From positions 1 to 37,942 of the forward strand of contig JAHYYK010000022.1 in the NCBI GenBank assembly GCA_019425005.1: 37,942 bases of DNA. The letters are read 5' to 3'. This stretch comes from Collinsella sp. Lineage in GTDB: Bacteria > Actinomycetota > Coriobacteriia > Coriobacteriales > Coriobacteriaceae. Below the pieces are notes generated by a model, which saw only the letters and a program-made list of their open reading frames with translations, was not told where the DNA came from and ran no database searches. Made by a program: the position numbers and the translations under genes. Positions 1-7,246 of the stretch are shown here, piece by piece (position 1 is the first letter of the stretch; each line of letters starts with the position of its first letter).

Positions 1-1
1 C

Positions 2-418
2 TCCGCTCAGGAGCGCCAGATTTCCGCTGCCCTGATCGCTGCCCAGCAGACCGCTGAGACCATCGTCAACGACGCCAACGAGAACGCTGATCGCATCCGC
101 AACGAGGCTGACGCCAAGGCCCGCGAGGTTATCCGCCAGGCTCTGACCGAGAAGCAGGCCGAGCTCGAGGAAATCGACCGTCTGAAGGCTTCCCGCGAGG
201 AGTTCAAGGCCGAGTATCTCAAGCTCATCCAGCACTTTATGGACGACGCCCAGAACTCCTTCCCGGCCGACCTCATGGCCTCCACGCCGGTCGGTTCTGC
301 CGCTTCTCCCGCGGTGACCGTTCCCGCCGCCGAGCCGCTGCCCGTCGCCGATCCGGTTGTCCCCGTAGCCGATCCCTTTGCCCCGATCGACAACTTTGCT
401 GCCGACGACCTGGACTAA
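2..418 (+). CDS. divIVA: DivIVA-family cell-division/polar-growth protein, C-terminal part (partial)
   Basis: The 5' end lies outside the window; codons are read from base 2 and end at TAA 416-418. The visible 138 residues begin with a long charged coiled coil. Its alanine, glutamate, asparagine and arginine residues are spaced as in the second coiled coil of DivIVA/Wag31 (AALIAAQQTAETIVNDANE, then repeated A..I/R..A blocks). The segment EEFKAEYLKLIQHFMDDA is typical of the family end. A low-complexity Ala/Pro/Val tail and an acidic end (DDLD) follow. DivIVA proteins bind curved membrane at poles and septa and recruit division or wall-growth factors. The N-terminal lipid-binding domain is not visible, so the family call rests on the coiled coil alone. 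A strong terminator follows at 447-474. Confidence 0.7.
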   Translation, partial: SAQERQISAALIAAQQTAETIVNDANENADRIRNEADAKAREVIRQALTEKQAELEEIDRLKASREEFKAEYLKLIQHFMDDAQNSFPADLMASTPVGSAASPAVTVPAAEPLPVADPVVPVADPFAPIDNFAADDLD

Positions 419-446
419 CATTCGGCCTACAATTTAGTGCCTAGAA

Positions 447-474
447 AGGACCCGCAGCTTGCGGGTCCTTTTTT
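447..474 (+). terminator. Intrinsic terminator after divIVA
   Basis: Perfect 9-bp stem AGGACCCGC / GCGGGTCCT with a 5-nt loop (AGCTT), followed by a T run. It lies 29 bp after the divIVA-like stop codon. Confidence 0.9.
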
Positions 475-499
475 ATGACTGTGCCGGGGTGCGTAACAT

Positions 500-538
500 A
501 AAAAACCGAGCCCTGCACATAGTGGCACAGAACTCGGC
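500..538 (-). terminator. Intrinsic terminator for the nitroreductase gene
   Basis: Read on the minus strand, CCGAG (from 537) pairs with CTCGG (to 506), enclosing a smaller inner pairing around TGCC/GGCA-like bases. A run of six T follows. It faces the divIVA terminator, so the two convergent genes each have their own terminator. Confidence 0.7.
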
Positions 539-558
539 GAACGGGTGAGCGGTCAAGG

Positions 559-589
559 GTAGGTTTTAAGGCATGTCCCAAAAATCTAC
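559..589. repeat. 31-bp palindromic dispersed repeat, copy 1
   Basis: The sequence begins GTAGGTTTTAAGGCATGTCC and ends CAAAAATCTAC. The ends are inverted (GTAGRTTTT / AAAATCTAC). A near-identical copy lies at 23874-23904, differing at two positions. This copy overlaps the stop codon (TAG, minus strand) of the nitroreductase gene, so the repeat supplies its stop. Confidence 0.7.
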
Positions 590-1116
590 TTGAGGAGGAA
601 GTCGGAGAGGGGAATGGTGCGGGCCTCGCGATGCTCGGGGTCTGCGATGTGGTCGGCAGGATAGCCACAGACGAGCATGTGATAGGGATAGACACCCTCG
701 GGCAGGTTGAACTGCTCGCGGGCTAGCTCGGGCTTAAAATGGCATACCCAGCACGTTCCCAGACCTTGCTCCTCGGCCTCCATCATCATCTGATCGCAAA
801 CAATCGAGGTGTCGATGGCACTCGAGTTCATCTGGTCATAGGGGCGAACCCAAGCGTCGCCGGTAACGCTGCAAATAAGGAAGACAAGCGGAGCCCCAAA
901 GATGGACCCATCACGAGCAAACCGAGGCTGACAAGCAGCAGCCTTCTCCAACAGCTCAGGCGTATCCAGCACCATCACACGGGCTGGATGATTATTACAA
1001 GCAGAAGGAGCAATACGCCCAGCCTCAACAATGGCATCCACCACAGCTTGCTCAACAGAACGATTCTCAAACTCGCGACAAGAATACCGAGACCGAGCCA
1101 GATCCAAATAAGACAT
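586..1116 (-). CDS. Nitroreductase-family FMN oxidoreductase
   Basis: 176 residues. The start is the ATG at 1116, with GGAGGG a few bases upstream; an ATG further upstream would add a hydrophobic stretch unlike the family and has no good ribosome site. The N-terminal SRYSCREFENRSVE followed by IVEAGRIAPSACNNHP is the classic nitroreductase FMN-phosphate and ribityl-binding region (R-S-R-R/C-x-F ... APSxxNxQP). Later, EAEEQGLGTCWVCHF matches the A-x-xxGLGT/S-C-W flavin-contacting segment. The family reduces nitro compounds, quinones or flavins with NAD(P)H; the substrate here is unknown. It stands alone, convergent to divIVA. The stop codon lies in a dispersed palindromic repeat. Confidence 0.88.
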   Translation of the reverse strand: MSYLDLARSRYSCREFENRSVEQAVVDAIVEAGRIAPSACNNHPARVMVLDTPELLEKAAACQPRFARDGSIFGAPLVFLICSVTGDAWVRPYDQMNSSAIDTSIVCDQMMMEAEEQGLGTCWVCHFKPELAREQFNLPEGVYPYHMLVCGYPADHIADPEHREARTIPLSDFLLK

Positions 1117-1295
1117 ACAAGCCCTCCAACAATTAAAAATCAAACAAACCCAAAGTAACCCAAACAGTACCCAAAGCAGCAATCAGCCAAACGCTCATCA
1201 AGGGCCAAAGTGTCCGAACGGGTACCATAGGTCCCTTCAGGCAAACCCCCATCGCGCTAAATCTATCAGCCAAAGTTCCCAATGGTGGTACGTAA

Positions 1296-1379
1296 GGCGA
1301 AGGGCCGGCCACGGTTTACTTTCGAACGACTCTGCAAAGCAGCCGGAGTGAGAAAGCAAACCGTGGCCGGCCCTTCGCC
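1296..1379. repeat. Long inverted repeat, 22-bp perfect stem with 40-nt structured loop
   Basis: The arms 1296-1317 and 1358-1379 are perfect reverse complements (starting GGCGAAGGGCCGGCC). The 40-nt loop has its own pairing (CTTTC/GAAAG, with CTGC-aaa-GCAG inside). GGTACGT/ACGTACC further out may extend the stem. It lies in the 283-bp gap between the nitroreductase start and the DUF47 stop. No T run follows on either strand. It is structurally similar to 18300-18427. Confidence 0.8.
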
Positions 1380-1399
1380 GCCGGGACACGTACCCCCAA

Positions 1400-2023
1400 T
1401 TAACTGTTCTTCATGACAATCGAATCCACGACATCGGCCACATTCTCGCAGCAGTCGGCGCAGTACTCCAGGAAGGCGTACACGTCACGCCAAGCGATGA
1501 CCTCGAGCGGGTCCTTGCCGTTAACGTGCAGGTTACGCATGGCGTTGATATAGAGCTCGTCGGCCTCGGACTCGATGGTGTTGATCTGGATGACGAGCTC
1601 GCGCAGCGTTTTGGACTTGCGGTAGTTAGGCAGCTCGACCATCAGGTCTTTCATGGCGCGGCAGGCGTCGGTCACCTTGTGGGCGATCACGATGGCATCG
1701 GGATGGATGCTCTGGATGTTGGTGAAGTAGACGCGCTGCACGACGCCCTCGATGCGGTCGAGCACGGTGTCGAGCGAGCAGCTCATCAGGTCCAGATCCT
1801 CGCGCTCAAGCGGGGTGATAAAGGCGGTGAGCAGGGCGTCCTCAAGCTCATGGTGCTTCTTGTCGGCCGCATGCTCGATCGCATGCATCTTGTCGAGCAT
1901 ATCGTGAATCTTTGCGGGATCGAAGTTCTCGAAAATCTTGGTAAGCAGCTCGGCGGCCTGGACGGCGAGGTCGGCGCAGGCGACGTAGTTGTCAAAGTAG
2001 AACGAATCGGGTTTCTTTGCCAT
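1400..2023 (-). CDS. DUF47 / PhoU-like phosphate transport accessory protein
   Basis: 207 residues, mostly helical, with ATG at 2023 and AAAGGA upstream. The sequence has the DUF47 (PhoU_div) pattern: an N-terminal helix with YFDNYVACADLAVQAAELL, then HAADKKHHELEDALLTAFITP.EREDL and CLEYCADCCENVADVVDSIV-like motifs in which acidic residues are spaced for metal-cluster binding. It lies 67 bp downstream of the Pit transporter on the same strand. In many bacteria these two genes form a unit, the DUF47 protein modulating Pit activity at the membrane. Function is inferred from this pairing. No promoter is evident between the two genes, so co-transcription is likely. Confidence 0.92.
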   Translation of the reverse strand: MAKKPDSFYFDNYVACADLAVQAAELLTKIFENFDPAKIHDMLDKMHAIEHAADKKHHELEDALLTAFITPLEREDLDLMSCSLDTVLDRIEGVVQRVYFTNIQSIHPDAIVIAHKVTDACRAMKDLMVELPNYRKSKTLRELVIQINTIESEADELYINAMRNLHVNGKDPLEVIAWRDVYAFLEYCADCCENVADVVDSIVMKNS

Positions 2024-2090
2024 GAGTGGGTCCTTTCGAGGCGAAGACGGGTGGGCGAGGTGTTACGGTCCGGATGGACGTTCGGTTTGA

Positions 2091-3140
2091 CTAGATGAAC
2101 ATCATGAACAGCTTGGCCATGACAAAGCTGATGAGTCCGCAGGCGGGGAAGGTGAAGAACCAGGTGAACATCATGTCCTTGACGACGCCGAAGTTGATGG
2201 CCGAGAGGCGTTTGACGGCACCGACGCCCATGATGGCGCAGGTCTTGATGTGCGTGGAGGACACGGGGATGCCGGTAAGGGTGGCAAGCAGCAGGTTCGC
2301 GGCGCCCGCCAGGTCGGCGGAGAAGCCCTGGTACTTTTCGAGCTTGACCATGCTCTGGCCAACGGACTTGATGATGCGCTCGCCGCCCACGCTGGTGCCG
2401 ATGCCCATGGTGGCCGAGCATAGCAGCATAATCCAGATGGGGATGCCGGCATCGCCGACGCTCGTCTGGCCGCTGGCAAAGGCCACGCCTAAAAAGAGCA
2501 CGCCGATGAACTTCTGTCCATCCTGCGCGCCGTGCATAAAGCTCATGGCCGCAGCGCTCGCGATCTGAGCGTATTTAAAGAAGACATTGGCACGTCGCCT
2601 GTTGGCGGCGGCGAAAAGAATCGAGACGAGCTTGCACAGGACCCAGCCCATGACAAAGCCCAGACCGATGGAGAGCGCCAGGCCGTAGATGACCTTCATC
2701 CACTCGTGGACGTTGACGCTGCTCGCACCGCCGAGGGCGATGGCGGCACCGGTCAGGCCGGCGATAAGGCTGTGGCTTTGCGAGGTGGGGATGCCAAAAC
2801 GCGACGCTGTGGCGCCGTAGACGACGATGGAGAACAGCGCCGCGCACAGGCAGGCGAGCGCCATGGTGCTGTTTCCGCCAAAGTCGACAATATGGGAGAT
2901 GGTGTTGGCGACGCTCGCGTTAAAGTGCGTCATGATGAGCACGCCAAGGAAGTTGAATGCGGCACTCATGAGAATAGCGGCGCGGGCGGGCATGCAACGC
3001 GTAGTGACGCAGGTCGCGATGGCGTTGGGTGCGTCGGTCCATCCATTGACGAAGATGGCGCCGAGCGCGAGGATCACGGTGACGGCAAGGACTGGGTTCG
3101 ACACAAGTTGGCCGAGGAAGGTTGAGAACGTTACGTCCAT
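2091..3140 (-). CDS. pit: Low-affinity inorganic phosphate transporter, Pit/PHO4 family
   Basis: 349 residues with about 10 hydrophobic segments. The PHO4-family signatures are present near the N terminus (NGWTDAPNAIATCVTTR) and again in the second half (FMHGAQDGQKFIGV). These are the two inverted halves that form the phosphate/cation site. GIPTSQSHSLIAGLTGA and GIPVSSTHIKTCAIMG are the paired P(T/V)S(Q/S)(S/T)H loops. Pit carriers import metal-phosphate complexes with H+ or Na+. The start at 3140 has only a weak AGAAAG site; a perfect anti-SD match lies further upstream before a three-codon ORF. It is followed by the DUF47 gene. Confidence 0.93.
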   Translation of the reverse strand: MDVTFSTFLGQLVSNPVLAVTVILALGAIFVNGWTDAPNAIATCVTTRCMPARAAILMSAAFNFLGVLIMTHFNASVANTISHIVDFGGNSTMALACLCAALFSIVVYGATASRFGIPTSQSHSLIAGLTGAAIALGGASSVNVHEWMKVIYGLALSIGLGFVMGWVLCKLVSILFAAANRRRANVFFKYAQIASAAAMSFMHGAQDGQKFIGVLFLGVAFASGQTSVGDAGIPIWIMLLCSATMGIGTSVGGERIIKSVGQSMVKLEKYQGFSADLAGAANLLLATLTGIPVSSTHIKTCAIMGVGAVKRLSAINFGVVKDMMFTWFFTFPACGLISFVMAKLFMMFI

Positions 3141-3170
3141 ATATGGGCTTTCTCGAAGTTTGCAGGCACG

Positions 3171-3202
3171 TTACAGAAACATGATAAATCGTATCACCTC
3201 CT
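3171..3202 (-). promoter_or_regulatory. Perfect Shine-Dalgarno and three-codon ORF upstream of pit
   Basis: On the minus strand AGGAGGTGAT (3202-3193) is a full 10-base match to the 16S 3' end. Ten bases later comes ATG TTT CTG TAA (3182-3171). The mini-ORF is in frame with pit but stops 30 nt before its ATG. It may be a ribosome standby or stall site, or a decayed start. Confidence 0.5.
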
Positions 3203-3363
3203 GCGGGTTTCTTTACCGAGTTCTGATGGGAGCAGTGATTTTTTGGCACTAAAAATGAATATTAGCCCTGTTGACCGTGGGTGTTCTTTTTGCTAACACG
3301 TCGTGCGGACGTGCACATGCGGTCCGACACGCCAAAAACACAGCCTGTTCGCTTTACAATATG

Positions 3364-3377
3364 CAAACATGCGTTCG
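3364..3377 (+). promoter_or_regulatory. LexA-like SOS box, overlapping the likely transcription start
   Basis: CAAACATGCGTTCG matches the Gram-positive LexA consensus CGAACRNRYGTTCG at 13 of 14 positions. A possible -10 (TACAAT, 3355-3360) lies just upstream, so a bound repressor would block the start of the 3389 gene. No good -35 is visible. The box lies 11 bp before the start codon. Confidence 0.6.
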
Positions 3378-3388
3378 ATAATAGGAGC

Positions 3389-3727
3389 ATGGAATATCGA
3401 CAGACAGATGGCAAAACTCGGCGCGTGCACAAGCAGTATGTGGACGTCGTGGCCCGCATCCTCGCGGGCGGACAAGTCGTGCCGGTCACCGTCTGCTGGG
3501 TCGACGGTCGCTGCTTTACGATTGACGAGATTGTCTCGTCCACGGGCTTTGGCTTAACGGTCCACGGTGTTCGTACGGCAACGTATAAAGTTCGTTTTGG
3601 CGGGCATGCGACCGAGTTGTATCTGGAGGACCAGGCGCGCGAACGGCCGGACGGCTCGCAGGCCCACGTGATGCGTTGGTGGGTCTGGGCGTTTGACCGC
3701 ACGCTCGAGGGCGAGCGCCGTAGGTAG
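3389..3727 (+). CDS. Small DUF6504-like protein, probably SOS-controlled
   Basis: 112 residues from the ATG at 3389. The AGGAG at 3383-3387 is unusually close (one base), so the start is uncertain; an in-frame upstream ATG at 3317 would lie before the LexA-like box. The body reads VVPVTVCWVDGRCFTIDEI, then GVRTATYKVRFGGHATELYLED and WWVWAFD. This is a small beta-rich fold resembling, from memory, DUF6504 proteins, in which a W/C-R-G-R-x-(Y/F)-x-V/I strand is followed by Y-x-V-x-x-x-G-x-x-x-E-L-Y and W-x-L/W. Such proteins often lie beside ImuB/DnaE2-type mutasis genes. No DNA-polymerase partner is in this window. Function is unknown. Confidence 0.72.
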   Translation: MEYRQTDGKTRRVHKQYVDVVARILAGGQVVPVTVCWVDGRCFTIDEIVSSTGFGLTVHGVRTATYKVRFGGHATELYLEDQARERPDGSQAHVMRWWVWAFDRTLEGERRR

Positions 3728-3773
3728 GGACGCACGGCGTTCGGGTACAATGGTAGGAATCTTGTCATCTGCT

Positions 3774-3797
3774 GCGCCGTCATTCGCGGCGCTTTTT
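3774..3797 (+). terminator. Short intrinsic terminator before the Bax-inhibitor gene
   Basis: GCGCCG / CGGCGC 6-bp stem, 7-nt loop, five T. It ends just before the AAAGGA ribosome site of the next gene. A candidate -10 (TACAAT, 3746-3751) lies upstream, so this could be either the end of the upstream transcript or an attenuator for the downstream gene. Confidence 0.55.
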
Positions 3798-3811
3798 GAA
3801 AGGACGAAGCT

Positions 3812-4507
3812 ATGAACGATATCCAGGGCTATCAGAACGGCCCCGTCGAGACCGGCGCAAGCCGCGCCAAGGAGATGTCGCCGCGCGCGTACAATCTCGC
3901 CATGTCTGCCCTGATCTTCTTGGGCTTTTGCGCCATGGGCGCCGGCGCCTACTTTACGAGCACCATGTCGTTTGCGCGCATGATGATGAGCGGCGCCGCT
4001 TTGCCGCTGGTCTTTGGCTCATTTATTTTGACCATCGTCGGCATGGTCATGATGTCGGCTGCTGCCAGCAAACAGTCCGTGGGCCTGTCGCTCGTGGGCT
4101 ACGTGGTCTTTGCGAGCACCTTTGGCCTGACGGCGTCGTTTGGTCTTGCCAACTACGACCTGCCTACCATTAACACCGCCTTTATCGCCACGGCCGCCAT
4201 CACCTTTGTCTTTGGTGCGCTGGGCGTGACCTTCCCCAAGTTCTTCCAGCGTGTGTATGGCATTGGTTTTGGCATCTTGCTTGCCACGATTCTGGTCGAG
4301 ATCGTGCTGATGTTCATGGGCGTTTCGCAGTCCATCACCGACCTGATCGTGATTGTGGTGTTTGCCGGCTTTATTGGCTACGACACCTATGTGGCCACGA
4401 CGGTGCCGCCTACGCTGCCCAATGCGGTGCTCATGGCGTCCAATCTGTTCGTGGACATTATCAACGTGTTCCTACGCATCCTGAACATCCTCGGCCGTCG
4501 CGATTAA
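3812..4507 (+). CDS. Bax inhibitor-1 / TMBIM-family membrane protein
   Basis: 231 residues with seven predicted membrane helices. The start ATG has AAAGGA upstream. The C-terminal signature is clear: GFIGYDTYVA, then ASNLFVDIINVFLRILNILGRRD. This corresponds to the BI-1 family pattern with a conserved aspartate in the penultimate helix and an L-Y/F-x-D-I-I-N-x-F-L-x-x-L end. Bacterial members (YbhL, YccA, BsYetJ) include pH-sensitive calcium-leak channels and protease regulators; which role applies here cannot be told. It appears monocistronic, with terminators on both sides. Confidence 0.92.
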   Translation: MNDIQGYQNGPVETGASRAKEMSPRAYNLAMSALIFLGFCAMGAGAYFTSTMSFARMMMSGAALPLVFGSFILTIVGMVMMSAAASKQSVGLSLVGYVVFASTFGLTASFGLANYDLPTINTAFIATAAITFVFGALGVTFPKFFQRVYGIGFGILLATILVEIVLMFMGVSQSITDLIVIVVFAGFIGYDTYVATTVPPTLPNAVLMASNLFVDIINVFLRILNILGRRD

Positions 4508-4556
4508 AGCGCGGCATTGCGATGCTTCCTGCCGGACACGGTAAAACGATGCGAAA

Positions 4557-4582
4557 GGCGGTCCTTCGGGGCCGTCTTTTTT
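4557..4582 (+). terminator. Intrinsic terminator after the BI-1 gene
   Basis: GGCGGTCC / GGGCCGTC stem with two G-U pairs, a TTCG tetraloop and six T. Confidence 0.85.
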
Positions 4583-4647
4583 GTGCGCGGCGGGGTATCA
4601 TGGATGGGAAAAGCCGATAGCGGCAGCGACAGGAAAGGTGGCCATGT

Positions 4648-5781
4648 ATGGCAGACGTCGACAACAGGAACCGTAACCGCAGGTCCAACCGAGCGGGTCA
4701 GCCCAATCCCAAGCGCGAGGCCCGTGCCAAGGCCGCCGAGCGCCATGTGATGACTGTGTCCGAGGCCTGCGCCAAGGATATCGAGCGTTCGCTTGCTGGT
4801 GTTCGCGAGTTTGACGGCATGCCCGCCGGCTTTGTCGCGGCGATGAAGGCCAAGGTTCAGACTGCTGTGGCCCCCGAAGAGCAGGTCGCCGAGGACGTCG
4901 AGAACGCGGAGACTGCCGAGGTCGAGGCGGCGCCCGAGACCGAGGCGGCGCCCGAGCCCGTCGAGGAGCCTGCCGAGGAAATCGCCGAAGCTGAGTCCGC
5001 GCCTGCTGAGGAGCCCGCTCCGGTCCTGCCCGAGGTCACTGTGCTTGATGCCTCCGCCACGCAGGCAATCCTCGATAACGGTCGCGGCTATGCGCAGTTC
5101 TGCGACATGGCCGTGCTCGCCTTTGCCTCGTTTACCAATCCGGGCGGTGGATATATTCAGGGTTATCTGGGCCAGGAGGCCACGCTGTGCGCCGATTCGT
5201 ATCTGTACAACGTCCTCGATAAGCAGCGTAAATGGTACGGTGAGAACCGTCGCCGCAACATCAACTGTGAGCTGTACCGCAACCGTGCGCTGGTGGTGCC
5301 CGCGGTGCGCTTCGAGCGCAAGCATGTGCACGCCTATGCCGACGTGATCGTCGCCGCTGCACCCAACGCCAAGCGTGCTCGCCAGGAGTACCGCGTGAGC
5401 GACGATGCCTTGCTTGACGCCCTGCGCGACCGCATTCGCTTTGTGCTTGCTATCTGCGATGAGCTTGGCCGCGAGAAGCTCGTACTGGGTGCTTGGGGCT
5501 GCGAGAACAACGGCTTTGACGCAGAGGCCGTGGCCGAGCTCTTCCGCAAGGAGCTCGCATCGGGCGACTTCAAGGTCAAGCAGGTCTTCTTTGCCGTGCC
5601 CTCTACGCGCTGGGACGAGGACTTCGCCAAATTCGAGCACGTGCTGGCAAACTTCCCCGAGCGAAACGAGGAGTCCTATGCTCAGGTTGCCGCCCGCGCC
5701 GCAGCCGCCCGTGCCGCCGAGCAGGCTCAGGCCGCTGCCGAGGATGACGAGGATGGCGACGACTGGCGCAAGTACCTGTAA
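4648..5781 (+). CDS. TIGR02452-type PARG/macro-domain-like protein, catalytic Glu replaced by Ala
   Basis: 377 residues. ATG 4648 is nine bases after AGGAAAGG; the ATG at 4644 is out of frame. Three parts are visible: a basic Arg/Asn-rich N terminus (about 1-35), an Ala/Glu/Pro-rich linker (about 72-130), and a macro-like domain (about 130-350) ending in an Ala/Asp-rich tail. The domain carries FASFTNPGGGYIQG and GQEATLCADSYLYNVL, then VLGAWGCENNGFD, matching microbial poly(ADP-ribose) glycohydrolase-like proteins. The PARG signature is GGG-X6-8-QEE. Here it is G166-G168, seven residues, then Q176-E177-A178 (GCC at 5179-5181). The second Glu, usually catalytic, is therefore missing. The protein may bind ADP-ribose without hydrolysing it, or use another residue. 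Confidence 0.85.
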   Translation: MADVDNRNRNRRSNRAGQPNPKREARAKAAERHVMTVSEACAKDIERSLAGVREFDGMPAGFVAAMKAKVQTAVAPEEQVAEDVENAETAEVEAAPETEAAPEPVEEPAEEIAEAESAPAEEPAPVLPEVTVLDASATQAILDNGRGYAQFCDMAVLAFASFTNPGGGYIQGYLGQEATLCADSYLYNVLDKQRKWYGENRRRNINCELYRNRALVVPAVRFERKHVHAYADVIVAAAPNAKRARQEYRVSDDALLDALRDRIRFVLAICDELGREKLVLGAWGCENNGFDAEAVAELFRKELASGDFKVKQVFFAVPSTRWDEDFAKFEHVLANFPERNEESYAQVAARAAAARAAEQAQAAAEDDEDGDDWRKYL

Positions 5782-5806
5782 ACGGTGCTCGTGATGCGAT
5801 ATACCG

Positions 5807-5840
5807 AGCCGACGGGAGAGGCTGCTCCTGTCGGCTTTTT
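5807..5840 (+). terminator. Intrinsic terminator after the PARG-like gene
   Basis: 12-bp stem AGCCGACGGGAG / CTCCTGTCGGCT with one G-U pair and a 6-nt loop, followed by a T run. It lies just before the ribosome site of the SGNH gene. Confidence 0.9.
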
Positions 5841-5859
5841 ATTGAGTGGGGAGCTTACG

Positions 5860-6519
5860 ATGAAAAACGTTCTGTGCTTTGGTGACAGCAACACCTATGG
5901 TTACGATCCGGCGGGCATGCGCGACGGTACCGCGGTGCGCTATGCGCAGGATGTGCGCTGGTGTGGCGTGGTCCAACGTGACTTAGGCGAGGGCTGGCAT
6001 GTAATTGAAGAAGGCCTCAACGGCCGCACGACGGTACGCGACGACATGTGCCATCTGGACACTAACCTCAACGGCATTCGCGCGCTTCCGATGCTGCTCG
6101 AGGCTCATAAGCCGCTGGACGCCATTGTGATCATGCTGGGCACCAACGACTGTAAGACGGTCTTTAACGTGACAGCTTCCGATATCGCCCGTGGCGCCAT
6201 GGCACTGATTCGCGCCGTCCGCGCGTTTCCGTGGACCGACGCTGCGCCTTGCCCGCGCATCCTGCTGATGGCTCCTATCAAGATCAAGCCGCAGATCGCC
6301 GATGTATATATGACCGATTTTGACGAGCGTTCCGTCGAGGCATCTGAACATTTTGGCGAGTACTATGCGCACGTGGCCGAGCAGTTTGGCTGCGACTTTT
6401 TGAATGCCGCCGAGTTTGCCGAGCCGGGCGATATCGACTATCTGCATATGATGCCCGAAAGCCACGAGAGCTTGGGACATGCCGTGGCAGCCAAGCTCCA
6501 AGAGATGCTCGGTGAGTAG
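5860..6519 (+). CDS. SGNH/GDSL hydrolase (esterase)
   Basis: 219 residues from ATG 5860, preceded by GTGGGGAG; an upstream in-frame ATG at 5785 would read through the terminator. Block I is VLCFGDSNTYGYDP with Ser10 as nucleophile (GDSN variant). Block II is GLNGRTT with the oxyanion Gly/Asn. Block III is MLGTNDCK (N96). Block V is D193-Y-L-H196 followed by PESH. This set is typical of the arylesterase/acyl-CoA thioesterase-like SGNH group, which hydrolyses acyl or acetyl esters. No signal peptide is visible, so it is cytoplasmic. The substrate is unknown. Confidence 0.93.
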   Translation: MKNVLCFGDSNTYGYDPAGMRDGTAVRYAQDVRWCGVVQRDLGEGWHVIEEGLNGRTTVRDDMCHLDTNLNGIRALPMLLEAHKPLDAIVIMLGTNDCKTVFNVTASDIARGAMALIRAVRAFPWTDAAPCPRILLMAPIKIKPQIADVYMTDFDERSVEASEHFGEYYAHVAEQFGCDFLNAAEFAEPGDIDYLHMMPESHESLGHAVAAKLQEMLGE

Positions 6520-6529
6520 CGCAGCCTCA

Positions 6530-6568
6530 AGCCACCACAAAGGGGACAGACGCCTTTGTGGTGGCTTT
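6530..6568. terminator. 13-bp hairpin terminator after the SGNH gene
   Basis: AGCCACCACAAAG / CTTTGTGGTGGCT, perfect 13 bp, loop of 11 nt containing GGGGACAG, with only a short T run. The motif CAAAGGGGACAG resembles the hairpin at 37734-37764. Confidence 0.75.
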
Positions 6569-6598
6569 GCCCGGGTAAACGAACGGCTTGGCTCCCAT

Positions 6599-7210
6599 AT
6601 GGGCATGGACGAGCTCATCGACCTCTTTGCCGAGGGCGATGAGCTCGTCTCCAATACCGCTTTCGAAGATTTGGATCTTGCCTATGACGTTGCGAACGGC
6701 GCGACCTTCGATGGCGTCGTGTTCCGGTCTTGCGAGTTCGATGGTGTTGACTGGAGCGGCTCGACGTTTCGCGACGTGGTGTTTCGCGGTTGCCGCTTTA
6801 TCCGCTGCAACATGGAAGGCTGTTGGCTCAATCGCTGCGACTTCGTCGATTGCTCGGCACCGGGACTCAACTTGCTCAGGGCGCGTCTGTCGAGCGTGTC
6901 GTTTACATCGTGCGATTTGAGCTATGCGAACCTTTCGGAGGGACGCATTGGCCCCATGGCTGCGCATGACACGCGTTTGACCGAGGCCGCGTTTCAGGGT
7001 GCCAAGCTGGGTCAGATACGCCTGGATGGCTGTGACCTGACGCGTATGGATGTGTTTAAGACGTCGCTTTCCGGCGTGGATGTATCGCGTTGTACATTCG
7101 CGGCGCCCGTTGTTTCGGGCGATTACCATGAGCTGCGTGGCCTGACGGTCAATGCCGAGCAGGCGCTGGCACTCTCGGGTTTGTTGGGAATTCAACTCGC
7201 CGACGACTAG
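6599..7210 (+). CDS. Pentapeptide-repeat protein
   Basis: 203 residues if it starts at ATG 6599; ATG 6605 is also possible, and neither has a clear ribosome site. The sequence shows degenerate A(D/N)LxX repeats with a five-residue period: FDGVVFRSCEFDGVDWSGST, then FRDVVFRGCRFIRCNMEGC, CDFVDCSAPGLNLLRARLS and FTSCDLSYANLSEG. Such repeats form a right-handed quadrilateral beta-helix. Known members include gyrase-protecting Qnr/MfpA mimics, but most have unknown roles. Cysteine is unusually common at repeat positions. It is probably cytoplasmic. It converges on thiD, with a long hairpin between. Confidence 0.88.
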   Translation: MGMDELIDLFAEGDELVSNTAFEDLDLAYDVANGATFDGVVFRSCEFDGVDWSGSTFRDVVFRGCRFIRCNMEGCWLNRCDFVDCSAPGLNLLRARLSSVSFTSCDLSYANLSEGRIGPMAAHDTRLTEAAFQGAKLGQIRLDGCDLTRMDVFKTSLSGVDVSRCTFAAPVVSGDYHELRGLTVNAEQALALSGLLGIQLADD

Positions 7211-7246
7211 ACGCCCCGGCCCTTTGCTCGACCGCTATCTAAAATC

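Noticed and set aside
4504..5640. 378-codon minus-strand frame over the PARG-like gene
   Set aside because: It has no motif and no ribosome site; the plus-strand frame has conserved PARG motifs.
5778..5786. GTAAACGGT near the regulatory word of three promoters
   Set aside because: It spans the stop codon of the PARG-like gene and is best explained by chance.
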